DNA from: Streptomyces spiroverticillatus
Lineage (GTDB): Bacteria; Actinomycetota; Actinomycetes; Streptomycetales; Streptomycetaceae
Assembly (NCBI GenBank): GCA_014650415.1
Contig: BMUX01000004.1
Span: forward strand, 620,001 to 684,000
DNA: 64,000 nucleotides
Reading direction: 5' to 3'
The notes beneath the pieces were generated by a model. That model had not been told where the DNA came from. It searched no databases and saw only the letters and a program-made list of their open reading frames with translations. The position numbers were made by a program, and so were the translations under genes. Shown piece by piece: positions 51,266-60,266 of this stretch. Position 1 is the stretch's first letter; each line of letters begins with the position of its first letter.

Positions 51266-52678
51266 TCAGGGCTGGGTCCGAGGAACGGTCACCGTCACGC
51301 GCAGACCGTGGGGCTCGTTGGCGTCGTACGCGATCGTGCCGCGGCCCGCGAGGAGCAGCGCCCGGGAGATCGAGAGACCGAGGCCGGAGCCCTTGATGTT
51401 CTGGTGACGGTTGCTGCGCCAGAACCGGTCGCCGACCCGGGCGAGCTCGTCCTCGGTGAGCCCGGGTCCGCCGTCCGCGACGACGACGGTGCAGGTGTGG
51501 CCGCCGGGGGCGACGGTGACGGTGACCTCCTCGCCGGGCGGCGTGAACTTCAGCGCGTTGTCGATCACCGCGTCGAGCGCGCTGGAGAGGGCGACGGGGT
51601 CCGCCCACGCGGTGACGGCCTCGGGGCCGCTGCGCAGCAGACGTACCCCCTTGTCGTCGGCGAGCGGGGCCCAGGCGGCGACGCGTTCGGTGGTGAGTTC
51701 ACCGAGGTCGGTCAGCCGGAGGTCGGCGGGGGCGTGTTCGGCCTGGGCGAGGTCGAGGAGGTCGTCCAGGACACGGGCGAGGCGCTTGCCCTCGGTGCGT
51801 ACGGAGGCGATCTCCTCGTTGCCCTCGGGGAGTTCGAGGGCGAGCAGTTCGATGCGCAGGAGGAGGGCGGAGAGCGGGTTGCGGAGCTGGTGGGAGGCGT
51901 CGGCGACGAAGGCGCGCTGCTGTTCCAGGACGTCCTCGACGTTGTCGGCCATCTCGTTGAACGAGCGGGCGAGGCGGCGCAGTTCCGGCGGGCCGCCGGC
52001 CGGGGCGACCCGGGAGTTCATCCGGCCGGTCGCGATGTCGTGGGTGGCCGCGTCCAGGACCCGTACCGGACGCAGCACCCAGCCGGTGAGCCGGAAGGCC
52101 GCCCCGATGGCCACGAACAGCGCGGCGAACTCGCCCGCCGCGATCAACAGCCAGTCGTGCAGGATGCGCGAACGCAGGTGCCCGGTGGGTGAGTCGGTGA
52201 CCACCACCGCCACCACGTCGCCGTCCCGCACCACCGGCGAGGCCACCACCAGCGTGTGGTCCTGCCACGGCCACACCTGCGGCGGGTCGTGGCTGCGGCG
52301 TCCGGCCAGCGCCTCCTGGAAGGCGTCCCGGGCGAGGTCGCCCGCCGCGGTCACCTTCCAGTCGGCCGGGGCGGCGGCCATGGCGTCGCCGTTGCGGTAG
52401 AAGACGCCGACCCGGATTCCGTACACGTCCTGGTAGCGGTGGAGTTCGGTCTCCAGGGTGGTGCGGCGCTCGTCCTCGACCGCGGTGTGCAGGTCGGCGG
52501 CCGTCGGGCCGTCGGTGACGTACTGGGCGAGGGCGGCGAAGCGCGCGGTGTCGTCGATGCGGTCGATCACCACTTGCTGCTGCTGTGCGGCCGCCATCCG
52601 GACGGCGAGCGGGAAGCCGAAGGCGATCAGCATGCCGGCGAGCAGGATGATCAGGAGCGGGAGGAGGCGGGTACGCAC
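51266..52678 (-). CDS. gluK: Sensor histidine kinase, GluK-like
   Basis: 470 residues from GTG 52678. Two membrane segments (LLPLLIILLAGMLIAFGFPL and LLIAAGEFAALFVAIGAAFR) enclose an extracellular sensor domain of about 130 residues. A HAMP domain follows, then the phospho-acceptor His in VADASHQLRNPLSALLLRIE and ATPase blocks VIDNALKFTPPGEEV, VADGGPGLTEDE and GSGLGLSISRALL. All catalytic boxes are intact. Its regulator gene lies 6 bp upstream. By position beside gluABCD it is the equivalent of the glutamate-sensing GluK kinase of S. coelicolor. Confidence 0.88.
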   Translation of the reverse strand: MRTRLLPLLIILLAGMLIAFGFPLAVRMAAAQQQQVVIDRIDDTARFAALAQYVTDGPTAADLHTAVEDERRTTLETELHRYQDVYGIRVGVFYRNGDAMAAAPADWKVTAAGDLARDAFQEALAGRRSHDPPQVWPWQDHTLVVASPVVRDGDVVAVVVTDSPTGHLRSRILHDWLLIAAGEFAALFVAIGAAFRLTGWVLRPVRVLDAATHDIATGRMNSRVAPAGGPPELRRLARSFNEMADNVEDVLEQQRAFVADASHQLRNPLSALLLRIELLALELPEGNEEIASVRTEGKRLARVLDDLLDLAQAEHAPADLRLTDLGELTTERVAAWAPLADDKGVRLLRSGPEAVTAWADPVALSSALDAVIDNALKFTPPGEEVTVTVAPGGHTCTVVVADGGPGLTEDELARVGDRFWRSNRHQNIKGSGLGLSISRALLLAGRGTIAYDANEPHGLRVTVTVPRTQP

Positions 52679-52684
52679 GGGGAG

Positions 52685-53446
52685 TTACGTGTTCCGGGGC
52701 GCGTCGGCGTCGGGCGCCTGCGGAGTACCCGGGGAGCCCGGGGTGCTCGGCGCGACCAGCCGGTAGCCGACCCCGCGCACCGTCTCGATCAGGGCGGGCA
52801 TCCGCAGCTTGGAGCGCAGCGAGGCGACGTGGACCTCCAGGGTGCGCCCCGTGCCCTCCCAACTGGTGCGCCACACCTCGCTGATGATCTGCTCCCGGCG
52901 GAAGACGACGCCGGGGCGCTGGGCGAGGAGCGCGAGGAGGTCGAACTCCTTGCGGGTGAGCTGGACGGCCGTACCGTCGACGCTGACGCGCCGGGTGGGC
53001 AGTTCGATGCGTACGGGTCCCAGGCAGACCGTCGTGCCGGCGGCCGGTGCGGGCGCGTCGCCGGTCGTGGTGCGCCTGCTCACCGCGTGGATGCGGGCGA
53101 GGAGTTCGCCGGTGTCGTACGGCTTGGTGACGTAGTCGTCGGCGCCGAGGTTGAGGCCGTGGATGCGGGAGCGCACGTCGGCCCGGGCGGTCACCATGAT
53201 CACCGGGGTGCTGGTGCGCTTGCGGATCTTGCCGCAGACCTCGTAGCCGTCCTGGTCGGGCAGGCCGAGGTCGAGCAGGACGACACCGAAGGGCTCCTGC
53301 TCCTGGGGGGTGCGGTCGTCGGGGAGGAATGCCTGGAGGGCCTCCTCGCCGTTGCGGGCGTGGACGACCTGGAAGCCGTGCCGGGTGAGGACCGCGGACA
53401 GTGCGGCGGCGACATGGTTGTCGTCCTCGACGAGCAGCAGTCTCAT
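52685..53446 (-). CDS. gluR: OmpR-family response regulator, GluR-like
   Basis: 253 residues from ATG 53446. Receiver domain with acidic pair LLLVEDDNHVAA, phospho-acceptor Asp in VVLLDLGLPDQDGYEV and Lys in DDYVTKPYDTGELLARI. A winged-helix output domain follows (VQLTRKEFDLLALLAQRPGV, GRTLEVHVASLRSKL, ETVRGVGYRLV). It is transcribed away from gluA across a 281-bp region that should contain binding sites for both promoters. GluR/GluK in S. coelicolor control glutamate uptake; equivalence here rests on position. Confidence 0.88.
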   Translation of the reverse strand: MRLLLVEDDNHVAAALSAVLTRHGFQVVHARNGEEALQAFLPDDRTPQEQEPFGVVLLDLGLPDQDGYEVCGKIRKRTSTPVIMVTARADVRSRIHGLNLGADDYVTKPYDTGELLARIHAVSRRTTTGDAPAPAAGTTVCLGPVRIELPTRRVSVDGTAVQLTRKEFDLLALLAQRPGVVFRREQIISEVWRTSWEGTGRTLEVHVASLRSKLRMPALIETVRGVGYRLVAPSTPGSPGTPQAPDADAPRNT

Positions 53447-53727
53447 GTTCCGGTCCCCCTCCCCTGCGTCCCTGTTCTGGTGTGTGACCACAGGATTTCC
53501 GATGTGTGGCCCCAGGGCATCCACGCCGATCCGGCCACGCTGCGTCAAGGCCCTTCCCGTTACGGGCTTGTTCCGTTATGGAGCCGGTATCCCCATCCCG
53601 TGCCCTGTTCACGCAGAGTGTCCGGTTGCGGCCGGATCGTTATGCTCAATTTCCGCTCAGATGTAATGACGCTGGTAGCACTGGGTGACTAGGGTCCTCC
53701 CAACCGAGGAGGACGGAGCAAAAGCCG

Positions 53728-54513
53728 ATGAGCGGAGTTTCAGTGACCAAGGGCGTCGAGGACGCGGCACCCGCGTCGGGCGATCTGGTCGTGCTGAGCA
53801 ACGTCAACAAGCACTTCGGCGCGCTGCATGTGCTCCAGGACATCGACCTGACCATCGCCCGTGGCGAGGTCGTCGTCGTCATCGGACCCTCCGGGTCCGG
53901 GAAGTCCACGCTGTGCCGCACGATCAACCGCCTGGAGACGATCGACTCGGGCGACATCAGGATCGACGGGAAGCCCCTGCCCCAGGAGGGCAAGGAGCTG
54001 GCGCGACTGCGCTCCGACGTCGGCATGGTGTTCCAGTCGTTCAACCTCTTCGCCCACAAGACGATCCTGGAGAACGTCACGCTGGGCCAGATCAAGGTCC
54101 GCAAGACGGACAAGAAGACCGCGGAGGACAAGGCCCGCGCCCTGCTGGACCGGGTGGGCGTCGGCGCGCAGGCGGACAAGTACCCGGCACAGCTCTCCGG
54201 CGGTCAGCAGCAACGCGTCGCCATCGCACGGGCGTTGGCCATGGAGCCGAAGGTCATGCTCTTCGACGAGCCCACGTCGGCGCTCGACCCGGAGATGATC
54301 AACGAGGTTCTCGAGGTCATGCAGCAGCTGGCGCGCGACGGCATGACCATGGTCGTCGTCACGCACGAGATGGGCTTCGCCCGCTCGGCCGCGAACCGGG
54401 TCGTCTTCATGGCGGACGGCCGCATCGTCGAAGAGGCCACGCCGGACCAGTTCTTCAGCAACCCTCGCAGTGACCGGGCCAAGGACTTCCTGTCGAAGAT
54501 CCTGCACCACTGA
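53728..54513 (+). CDS. gluA: Glutamate ABC transporter ATP-binding protein
   Basis: 261 residues from ATG 53728 with GAGGAGGACGGAGC upstream. Walker [16 protein letters not shown]-loop [13 protein letters not shown], signature [16 protein letters not shown] and Walker [15 protein letters not shown] show a polar amino acid importer ATPase. It is the first gene of the four-gene gluABCD operon and is divergent from gluR. Confidence 0.95.
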   Translation: MSGVSVTKGVEDAAPASGDLVVLSNVNKHFGALHVLQDIDLTIARGEVVVVIGPSGSGKSTLCRTINRLETIDSGDIRIDGKPLPQEGKELARLRSDVGMVFQSFNLFAHKTILENVTLGQIKVRKTDKKTAEDKARALLDRVGVGAQADKYPAQLSGGQQQRVAIARALAMEPKVMLFDEPTSALDPEMINEVLEVMQQLARDGMTMVVVTHEMGFARSAANRVVFMADGRIVEEATPDQFFSNPRSDRAKDFLSKILHH

Positions 54514-54596
54514 CAACTGCCGTTCACCGTACGACCGTTGCCAGGCGGGATACGGCTCCGACGACCAACGCTCTAATGACGTAAGGGATGTTCACG

Positions 54597-55427
54597 ATGA
54601 AGCTCCGCAAGGTCAGCACCGCCGTCGTGGCGGTCGCCTCCCTCTCTCTCGCACTCTCGGCCTGCGGCGGCGGTGGCGCCGACAAGGGCAAGGACGGCGA
54701 CAAGATCGTCATCGGTATCAAGTACGACCAGCCCGGCATGGGCCTGAAGACGCAGGACGGCAAGTTCACCGGCTTCGACGTCGACGTGGCCCGTTACGTC
54801 GCCAAGGAGCTCGGCTACTCCGAGGACAAGATCGAGTTCAAGCAGGCACCCTCCGCCGAGCGCGAGAACCTGATCAGCAACGGTGACGTGAAGTTCGTCG
54901 CCGGTACGTACACGATCAACGACAAGCGCAAGGCGAAGGTCGACTTCGCGGGCCCGTACTTCATGGCCCACCAGGACCTGCTGGTCCGCGCGGACGAGAC
55001 CACGATCACCAAGGTCGAGGACCTCAACTCCAAGAAGCTCTGTTCCGTCACGGGATCCACCTCGGCGCAGAACGTCAAGGAGAAGCTGGCCCCCAAGGCC
55101 GACCTGCAGACACTCGGCGGCTACTCGGAGTGCCTCAACGGCCTGGAGAACAAGACCGTTGACGCCCTGACCACCGACGGCACCATCCTCGCCGGCTACG
55201 CCGCGCAGAAGGAGAACCAGGGCAAGTTCAAGCTGGTCGGTCTCAAGCTGAGCGACGAGCCCTACGGCATCGGGCTCAAGAAGGGCGACAAGGACCTTCA
55301 GAGCAAGATCAACGCCGCCCTGGAGAAGATGCAGAAGGACGGCTCGTGGCAGAAGGCCGTGGACGCCAACCTGGGCCCGGCCAACTACAAGGCCGACCCC
55401 GCCCCGGCCATCACCGAAAAGGGCTGA
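54597..55427 (+). CDS. gluB: Glutamate ABC transporter substrate-binding lipoprotein
   Basis: 276 residues from ATG 54597 (AAGGG upstream; ATG 54588 possible). The lipoprotein signal ends at the lipobox LALSAC. The binding domain follows: IVIGIKYDQPGMGLKTQDGK, FTGFDVDVARYVAKELGYSE, RENLISNGDVKFVAGTYTI and KADLQTLGGYSECLNGL. It is anchored outside the cell and delivers glutamate to GluCD. Confidence 0.93.
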   Translation: MKLRKVSTAVVAVASLSLALSACGGGGADKGKDGDKIVIGIKYDQPGMGLKTQDGKFTGFDVDVARYVAKELGYSEDKIEFKQAPSAERENLISNGDVKFVAGTYTINDKRKAKVDFAGPYFMAHQDLLVRADETTITKVEDLNSKKLCSVTGSTSAQNVKEKLAPKADLQTLGGYSECLNGLENKTVDALTTDGTILAGYAAQKENQGKFKLVGLKLSDEPYGIGLKKGDKDLQSKINAALEKMQKDGSWQKAVDANLGPANYKADPAPAITEKG

Positions 55428-55505
55428 GCCAGCAGTGACTGACGCGCCGTCGGCTCCGGCCGGCGGCGCGCGCCACGATCCAACAAGGAGAGATCGCGGG
55501 GCATC

Positions 55506-56180
55506 GTGTTCGATTTTCTTAGTTCCGGGCGGTACGACCTGCTCGGCGCCTTCTGGGTGACGGTCCAGCTCACCCTCTACTCGGCCGTCGGCTCCCTCAT
55601 ATGGGGAACCCTGCTGGCCGGAATGCGGGTCAGCCCCGTTCCTCTGATGCGGGGCTTCGGCACCGCGTACGTGAACCTCGTCCGCAACACGCCGCTGACG
55701 ATCATCATGGTCGGCTCCCTCCTCGGCCTTTATCAGACGCTCGGCTTCAAGCTCGGGGCAGACCTCTCCGCAGACATCGGTTTCCGGCTGGCGGTCCTCG
55801 CGATGGTCGCGTACACCGGAACCTTCGTCTGCGAGGCACTGCGCTCGGGCATCAACACCGTCCCGGTCGGCCAGGCGGAAGCGGCTCGCGCGATGGGGCT
55901 CAGCTTCGTTCAGGTACTGACCCTCATCGTCCTTCCTCAGGCGTTCCGTTCGGTCGTCGCTCCGCTGGCGAACGTGCTGATCGCACTGACGAAGAACACC
56001 ACGGTGGCCTCGGCGATCGGTGTGGCCGAAGCATCGTTCCTGATGAAGAACATGGTCGAGAACGAGACCGACGCGCTCTTCGCCGTCTTCGCCCTGATCG
56101 CTCTCGGGTTCATCGTTCTCACCCTGCCCACGGGGCTGTTGCTCGGCTGGGTGTCCAAGCGAGTGGCGGTGAAGCGATGA
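55506..56180 (+). CDS. gluC: Glutamate ABC transporter permease
   Basis: 224 residues from GTG 55506 with AAGGAGAG upstream. A HisM-type permease with about five membrane segments, for example YDLLGAFWVTVQLTLYSAVG and the coupling-loop EAARAMGLSFVQVLTLIVLP (EAA motif). The stop overlaps the gluD start as ATGA, so the two permeases are translationally coupled. Confidence 0.93.
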   Translation: MFDFLSSGRYDLLGAFWVTVQLTLYSAVGSLIWGTLLAGMRVSPVPLMRGFGTAYVNLVRNTPLTIIMVGSLLGLYQTLGFKLGADLSADIGFRLAVLAMVAYTGTFVCEALRSGINTVPVGQAEAARAMGLSFVQVLTLIVLPQAFRSVVAPLANVLIALTKNTTVASAIGVAEASFLMKNMVENETDALFAVFALIALGFIVLTLPTGLLLGWVSKRVAVKR

Positions 56181-57058
56181 CTTCCGTTCTGTACGACGCC
56201 CCCGGGCCCAGCGCCAAGCGGCGCAACATCATCTACACGGTCGTCTTCGTCGTCGTCTTCGCCCTCGCGGCGTGGTGGCTGCTGACCGCCATGGCGGAGA
56301 AGAACCAGCTGGACGGGGAGAAGTGGAGCCCGTTCGTCGCGGACTCCAAGGTGTGGACCACCTTCCTGCTGCCCGGTCTGGTGGAAACCCTCAAGGCCGC
56401 GGCTCTGTCGCTGGTGATCGCGCTGCCCCTCGGAGCGGTCCTGGGCATCGGCCGGCTCTCGGACCACACCTGGATCAGCGCCCCTGTGGGCGTGGTGGTC
56501 GAGTTCTTCCGGGCCATCCCGGTGCTGATCATGATGGTGTTCGCCAGCCAGCTGTTCATCCAGTTCACCAGCATGGACTCCGAGGTCCGCCCGCTGTGGT
56601 CCGTGGTGACCGGTCTGGTGCTCTACAACGCCTCGGTGATCGCCGAGATCGTACGGTCGGGAATCCAGTCCCTGCCCACGGGGCAGACGGACGCGGCCAA
56701 GGCGATCGGCATGCGCAAGGGCCAGATGATGGTCTTCGTGCTGGTACCGCAAGCGGTCACCGCGATGCTGCCCGCGCTGGTCAGCCAGCTCGTGGTCATC
56801 GTGAAGGACACCGCCCTCGGCGGTGCGCTCCTGGGCTTCAACGAACTGCTCTCCCAGGTGCGCACCATCACCGCGAACTACGGCTCCAACACGATCGCGG
56901 CACTCACCGTGGTCGCCATCCTGTTCATCGTCGTCAACTTCGCATTGACCTCCTTCGCGAGCTGGCTGGAACGTCGCCTGCGCCGCGCGAAGAAGAGCGG
57001 CGGGGCGAAGGTCGACCTGAATGCGATCGAAGCCGGCGGTGGCGGCGTCAGCACCTGA
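56177..57058 (+). CDS. gluD: Glutamate ABC transporter permease
   Basis: 293 residues from ATG 56177. Membrane segments include IIYTVVFVVVFALAAWWLLT and ALSLVIALPLGAVLGIGRL. The EAA loop is TDAAKAIGMRKGQMMVFVLV. It is longer than GluC because of an extra N-terminal segment and a basic C-terminal tail. It completes the importer with GluA, GluB and GluC. Confidence 0.93.
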   Translation: MTSVLYDAPGPSAKRRNIIYTVVFVVVFALAAWWLLTAMAEKNQLDGEKWSPFVADSKVWTTFLLPGLVETLKAAALSLVIALPLGAVLGIGRLSDHTWISAPVGVVVEFFRAIPVLIMMVFASQLFIQFTSMDSEVRPLWSVVTGLVLYNASVIAEIVRSGIQSLPTGQTDAAKAIGMRKGQMMVFVLVPQAVTAMLPALVSQLVVIVKDTALGGALLGFNELLSQVRTITANYGSNTIAALTVVAILFIVVNFALTSFASWLERRLRRAKKSGGAKVDLNAIEAGGGGVST

Positions 57059-57077
57059 GCCCGCACATGCTCCGCAG

Positions 57078-57109
57078 ACGGGCCGACCTCGCCACAGAGG
57101 TCGGCCCGT
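57078..57109 (+). terminator. Terminator of the glu operon
   Basis: Thirteen-base stem ACGGGCCGACCTC / GAGGTCGGCCCGT with a six-base loop, 20 bp after the gluD stop. Confidence 0.85.
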
Positions 57110-57283
57110 TGCTCATCTCCAAGGACAATTCACCAACGAAACACCCCACTCCCGAAGGACTCGCCTCCGTCACTTGACGCAAGCACCTGCAGTGGGTTGC
57201 ATACGTTCTGTGATCGAGCACCGTGTTTCCACTGCCTCTTGTGCAGCTTTCCGCTTGACCGTACGGAGCGGAGGCGTCGCCCC

Positions 57284-58933
57284 GTGGACCCGGTGATCGT
57301 CGTCGGCGCCGGACCGGTCGGGCTCGCCCTCGCCCTGTCCCTCGCCGCGCAGCAAGTCCCCTCCGTCGTCCTGGACGAGGGCGACGGCACCCAGGAGGAG
57401 CGCACCGCCCGGACCGTCGTCCTGCGCCCGGACACGGCCTCCCTCATCGAGCGGCTCGGCTGCACCGACGCCCCGGCCGAGGGGGCTCTCTGGGCCGCGT
57501 GGCGGTCGATGCGGCGCAAGCAGGTCGTACGGGAACTAACGCTCGGTGACCACGGGGAGTTCCCGGCCCCCCTGCACCTCCCGCAACACACCCTCACCCA
57601 CGGCCTGTACGCCGCCGCCGAGGCACACCCCCTGATCGAGCTGGCGACCCGCGCGCGCGTGGACACCATCGAGCAGGACGCCAAGGGCGTCACCGTGCAC
57701 ACCCGCGAGCCGGGTTACCTCTACTGGCGCGGCAGTTACCTCGTCGGCTGCGACGGCGCCCGCTCCACCGTCCGCAAGCTCCTCGGCATCCGCTTCGCCG
57801 GTCGTACGGCAGTGGAGCGGCACGCCGTAGCCGCCCTGCGCGCCGAACTCCCCTGGCCCGAGACCGCTTTGCTGCACCGTCAGCCGCCCTGGCGCGGCGC
57901 GGGGCCAGAGGTGACGGCCCGTCCGCTCCCGGACGGCGTGTGGCGCCTGGACTGGCTGCTGCCGCCGCGCGGCGACCTGGTGACACCGGACGCCCTGGTG
58001 ACCCGTATCCGCGACACCCTCGCCGGGTGGTGCGGCACGACCCCTCCGTACGATCTGATCGACACCGGCGTCTACACCCTGCACCACCGTCTCGCCCAAC
58101 GCTGGCGCGAGGGACGCTCGTTCCTCGCGGGCGACGCGGCGCACCTGCTGGGCGCGCTCGGCACGCAGGGCGTCGACGAGGGGCTGCGGGACGTCGAGAA
58201 CCTGGCGTGGAAGCTGGCGCACGCCTTCCACCACGACGCCTCCGAGGAACTCCTCGACAGTTACGAGGCGGAACGGCGCACCAGTGTCGCCTCCCGGCTG
58301 CGCGCCGCCGACCAGGTGCTGCCGATACTGCGGGGCGGCGGCGGTCTGCGCGCGGTCCTGCCGGGCGCGGGCAAGAGCCACGACACGCTGCTCACCGACG
58401 GCCACCTCGGCAACGGCGCACTGGGCGCCCTCCCGTCGTACCCGCACTCCCCCCTCGCCCCCCCGCCGCCGTCGCCGGAGGCGCGGGCCGACGTGGACAC
58501 CGCTGTCGGTGCTCCGGTCGCGGACGTCGTGGTGACCGCCCCCGACGGCACCGCCGTACGCCTGTGGGAGCGGCTCGGGCAGGGACATCTGCTGGTGGTG
58601 CTCGTCGCACCCGGCACCGGTGTCTGGGACCGCCGGCACTGGATGTCGGCGGGGGTGATGCCACGGCTGGCGTCAGCGGTCACCGCACTGCCGGTGCCGG
58701 CGGAGCTGCTCGTCGCCGAGGGCTACCCGGGGGCGACGGCGCACACCGTCCTTCTCGTACGCCCGGACGGGCATCTGGTCGCGGCCTTCGACGGGGTGCA
58801 TCCGACAGAGCTGTACGCGGCGGCGGACACGGCGCGCGGGGGCGCTCCCGGGGGCCCCGAGGCGCACGAAGAGGCTCCGGACGCTTCCGCGCACACCGAC
58901 CGTCACACCGATCGGACCGCGGACGTCAATTGA
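57284..58933 (+). CDS. FAD-dependent monooxygenase (PHBH / RdmE-like)
   Basis: 549 residues from GTG 57284 (upstream starts at 57197 are open but lack a good site). The FAD fold is VIVVGAGPVGLALALSLAAQ, then LVGCDGARSTVRKLLGIRF and GRSFLAGDAAHLLGALGTQG. The substrate domain lies between them. The C-terminal 150 residues form a thioredoxin-like domain as in aromatic polyketide hydroxylases. A His/Asp-rich tail ends the protein. No polyketide genes are nearby, so an aromatic catabolic or detoxifying role is as likely. Confidence 0.88.
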   Translation: MDPVIVVGAGPVGLALALSLAAQQVPSVVLDEGDGTQEERTARTVVLRPDTASLIERLGCTDAPAEGALWAAWRSMRRKQVVRELTLGDHGEFPAPLHLPQHTLTHGLYAAAEAHPLIELATRARVDTIEQDAKGVTVHTREPGYLYWRGSYLVGCDGARSTVRKLLGIRFAGRTAVERHAVAALRAELPWPETALLHRQPPWRGAGPEVTARPLPDGVWRLDWLLPPRGDLVTPDALVTRIRDTLAGWCGTTPPYDLIDTGVYTLHHRLAQRWREGRSFLAGDAAHLLGALGTQGVDEGLRDVENLAWKLAHAFHHDASEELLDSYEAERRTSVASRLRAADQVLPILRGGGGLRAVLPGAGKSHDTLLTDGHLGNGALGALPSYPHSPLAPPPPSPEARADVDTAVGAPVADVVVTAPDGTAVRLWERLGQGHLLVVLVAPGTGVWDRRHWMSAGVMPRLASAVTALPVPAELLVAEGYPGATAHTVLLVRPDGHLVAAFDGVHPTELYAAADTARGGAPGGPEAHEEAPDASAHTDRHTDRTADVN

Positions 58934-58965
58934 CCGGCCCGGGCTCGCATGGTGTACTCCGGATC

Positions 58966-59052
58966 ATGCGTGACACCGATGTGAGCCTGTGGCGGAGGGT
59001 CCATATGGACCTGGTCCGCTACGCGGGCTGCGTCTGTCGCCCGTCCAGCTGA
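58966..59052 (+). CDS. Putative Cys-containing leader peptide (uORF) upstream of cysteine dioxygenase
   Basis: A 28-residue frame from ATG 58966. It begins MRDTDVSLWRRVHMDLVRYA and ends GCVCRPSS. Short leader peptides of this form, with a conserved basic part and a C-terminal Cys-x-Cys, precede sulfur-metabolism genes in many actinobacteria. Here it lies 104 bp upstream of the cysteine dioxygenase start, so cysteine-dependent translation of the leader could regulate the downstream genes. Confidence 0.7.
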   Translation: MRDTDVSLWRRVHMDLVRYAGCVCRPSS

Positions 59053-59156
59053 TTCGCCCCTTCCTCCGCGCGGTGTGCCGACTCCCGGCCGTCGACCCTC
59101 GGGTCCGGCCGGTGAGCCGCCCGTGCGTCCTCGCGAACTCATCGGACGGTCTCTCC

Positions 59157-59702
59157 GTGTCTCTTCCCGCACCCGTGCACACTCCTGCCTCCGCCGTCTT
59201 CCCGTCGGCCGGGCCCTCTTCCGCCCAACTCCTCGACTTCGTACGGAACATCGCCTCCGACGCCGACCTGGTGGCGTCCCTGCCGCTCGACCCGGAGGGG
59301 CGCACCTGGGTGCGCCTCGACGGGCCCGGCGGCAGCGAGGCGTGGCTCATCGGCTGGCCGCCGGGCACCGGCACCGGCTGGCACGACCACGGCGGCTCGC
59401 GCGGCGCGTTCGCCACGGCCTCGGGCGGCCTGACCGAACAGTCGCTGGCCGTGCGGCTGCCCACCGAGGGGTGGAAGACCCTGGAACTGGCCGAAGGCGT
59501 CGACAGGGAGCGGCAGTTGAGGCCGGGGCAGGGGCGCGCCTTCGGGGAACACCACGTGCACCAGGTGCTCAACGAATCCACCCGCGAGCACGCGATCTCG
59601 GTGCACGCCTACTACCCGCCGCTGCCGCTGATGCGGCGCTACAGCCGCACGGGCGCGGTGCTGCGCCTGGAGCAGGTGGAAGTTCCGGAGGAGTGGCAGT
59701 GA
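59157..59702 (+). CDS. Cysteine dioxygenase, cupin type
   Basis: 181 residues from GTG 59157. Oxidises L-cysteine to cysteine sulfinate. The cupin iron ligands are visible in GTGTGWHDHGGSRGAF (His-x-His) and in FGEHHVHQVLNES, with HAISVHAYYPPLPLMRRY at the end. The stop overlaps a possible start of the rhodanese gene as GTGA. The leader peptide upstream and the rhodanese downstream make a small sulfur cassette. Confidence 0.88.
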   Translation: MSLPAPVHTPASAVFPSAGPSSAQLLDFVRNIASDADLVASLPLDPEGRTWVRLDGPGGSEAWLIGWPPGTGTGWHDHGGSRGAFATASGGLTEQSLAVRLPTEGWKTLELAEGVDRERQLRPGQGRAFGEHHVHQVLNESTREHAISVHAYYPPLPLMRRYSRTGAVLRLEQVEVPEEWQ

Positions 59703-59756
59703 CGGGAGAAGCGGCAGTGGCGGGAGGAGCAGCAGTGGCGGGAGGAGCGGCAGTGA
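59688..59756 (+). repeat. 18-bp tandem repeats each with a ribosome binding site and in-frame GTG
   Basis: Units of the form GGGAGGAGCGGCAGTGGC place GTG codons at 59699, 59717, 59735 and 59753, all in one frame and each preceded by a GGAG-type sequence six to nine bases upstream. Confidence 0.8.
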
Positions 59757-60166
59757 CGCACACCGAAGAGACGGGGTCCCCGGTGGGGATCGACGAACTG
59801 CTGGAGCGGGTACGGGTCGGGCTCGACCGGCTCGGTCCCGCCGAGGCGCAGGAGGCGGCGGCCGCCGGGGCGCTGCTGGTGGACATCCGGTACGCCGCCC
59901 TGCGGGAGCGGGACGGGCTGATTCCGGGTGCGCTGGTGGTGGAGCGCAACGAGCTGGAGTGGCGGCTCGACCCGCAGGGCAGTCATCGGGCGGCGGAGGC
60001 CACGGGGCACGACCTGCAGGTCGTGGTGATCTGCAACGAGGGCTACGCGTCGAGCCTCGCGGCGGCCTCGCTGCACCAGCTCGGTCTGCACCGGGCGACG
60101 GACCTGGACGGCGGCTTCCAGGCGTGGCGGGCGGCGGGGCTGCCGGTGGTGCCGGGCGAGGACTGA
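59753..60166 (+). CDS. Rhodanese-like protein
   Basis: 137 residues from GTG 59753, or up to 155 residues from in-frame GTGs at 59699, 59717 and 59735. Rhodanese fold: GALLVDIRYAALRERDGLIP, GALVVERNELEWRLDPQG, then the active Cys in VVVICNEGYASSLAAASL and DLDGGFQAWRAAGLPVVPG. It probably handles sulfane sulfur next to cysteine dioxygenase. The start lies inside 18-bp tandem repeats, each carrying a Shine-Dalgarno and a GTG. Confidence 0.88.
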   Translation: MTHTEETGSPVGIDELLERVRVGLDRLGPAEAQEAAAAGALLVDIRYAALRERDGLIPGALVVERNELEWRLDPQGSHRAAEATGHDLQVVVICNEGYASSLAAASLHQLGLHRATDLDGGFQAWRAAGLPVVPGED

Positions 60167-60203
60167 CCTGTCGTACGTGACAAGAGTCACCGGGGCCGCC
60201 CCG

Positions 60204-60230
60204 CGGACCCCCTGACATTCAGGGGGTCCG
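60204..60230. terminator. Hairpin between rhodanese gene and recX
   Basis: Twelve-base stem CGGACCCCCTGA / TCAGGGGGTCCG with a three-base loop, between convergent genes. Confidence 0.85.
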
Positions 60231-60266
60231 ACGGAAGGGTTGCGCCGGAGCGAGGGGCGGTGAGGG

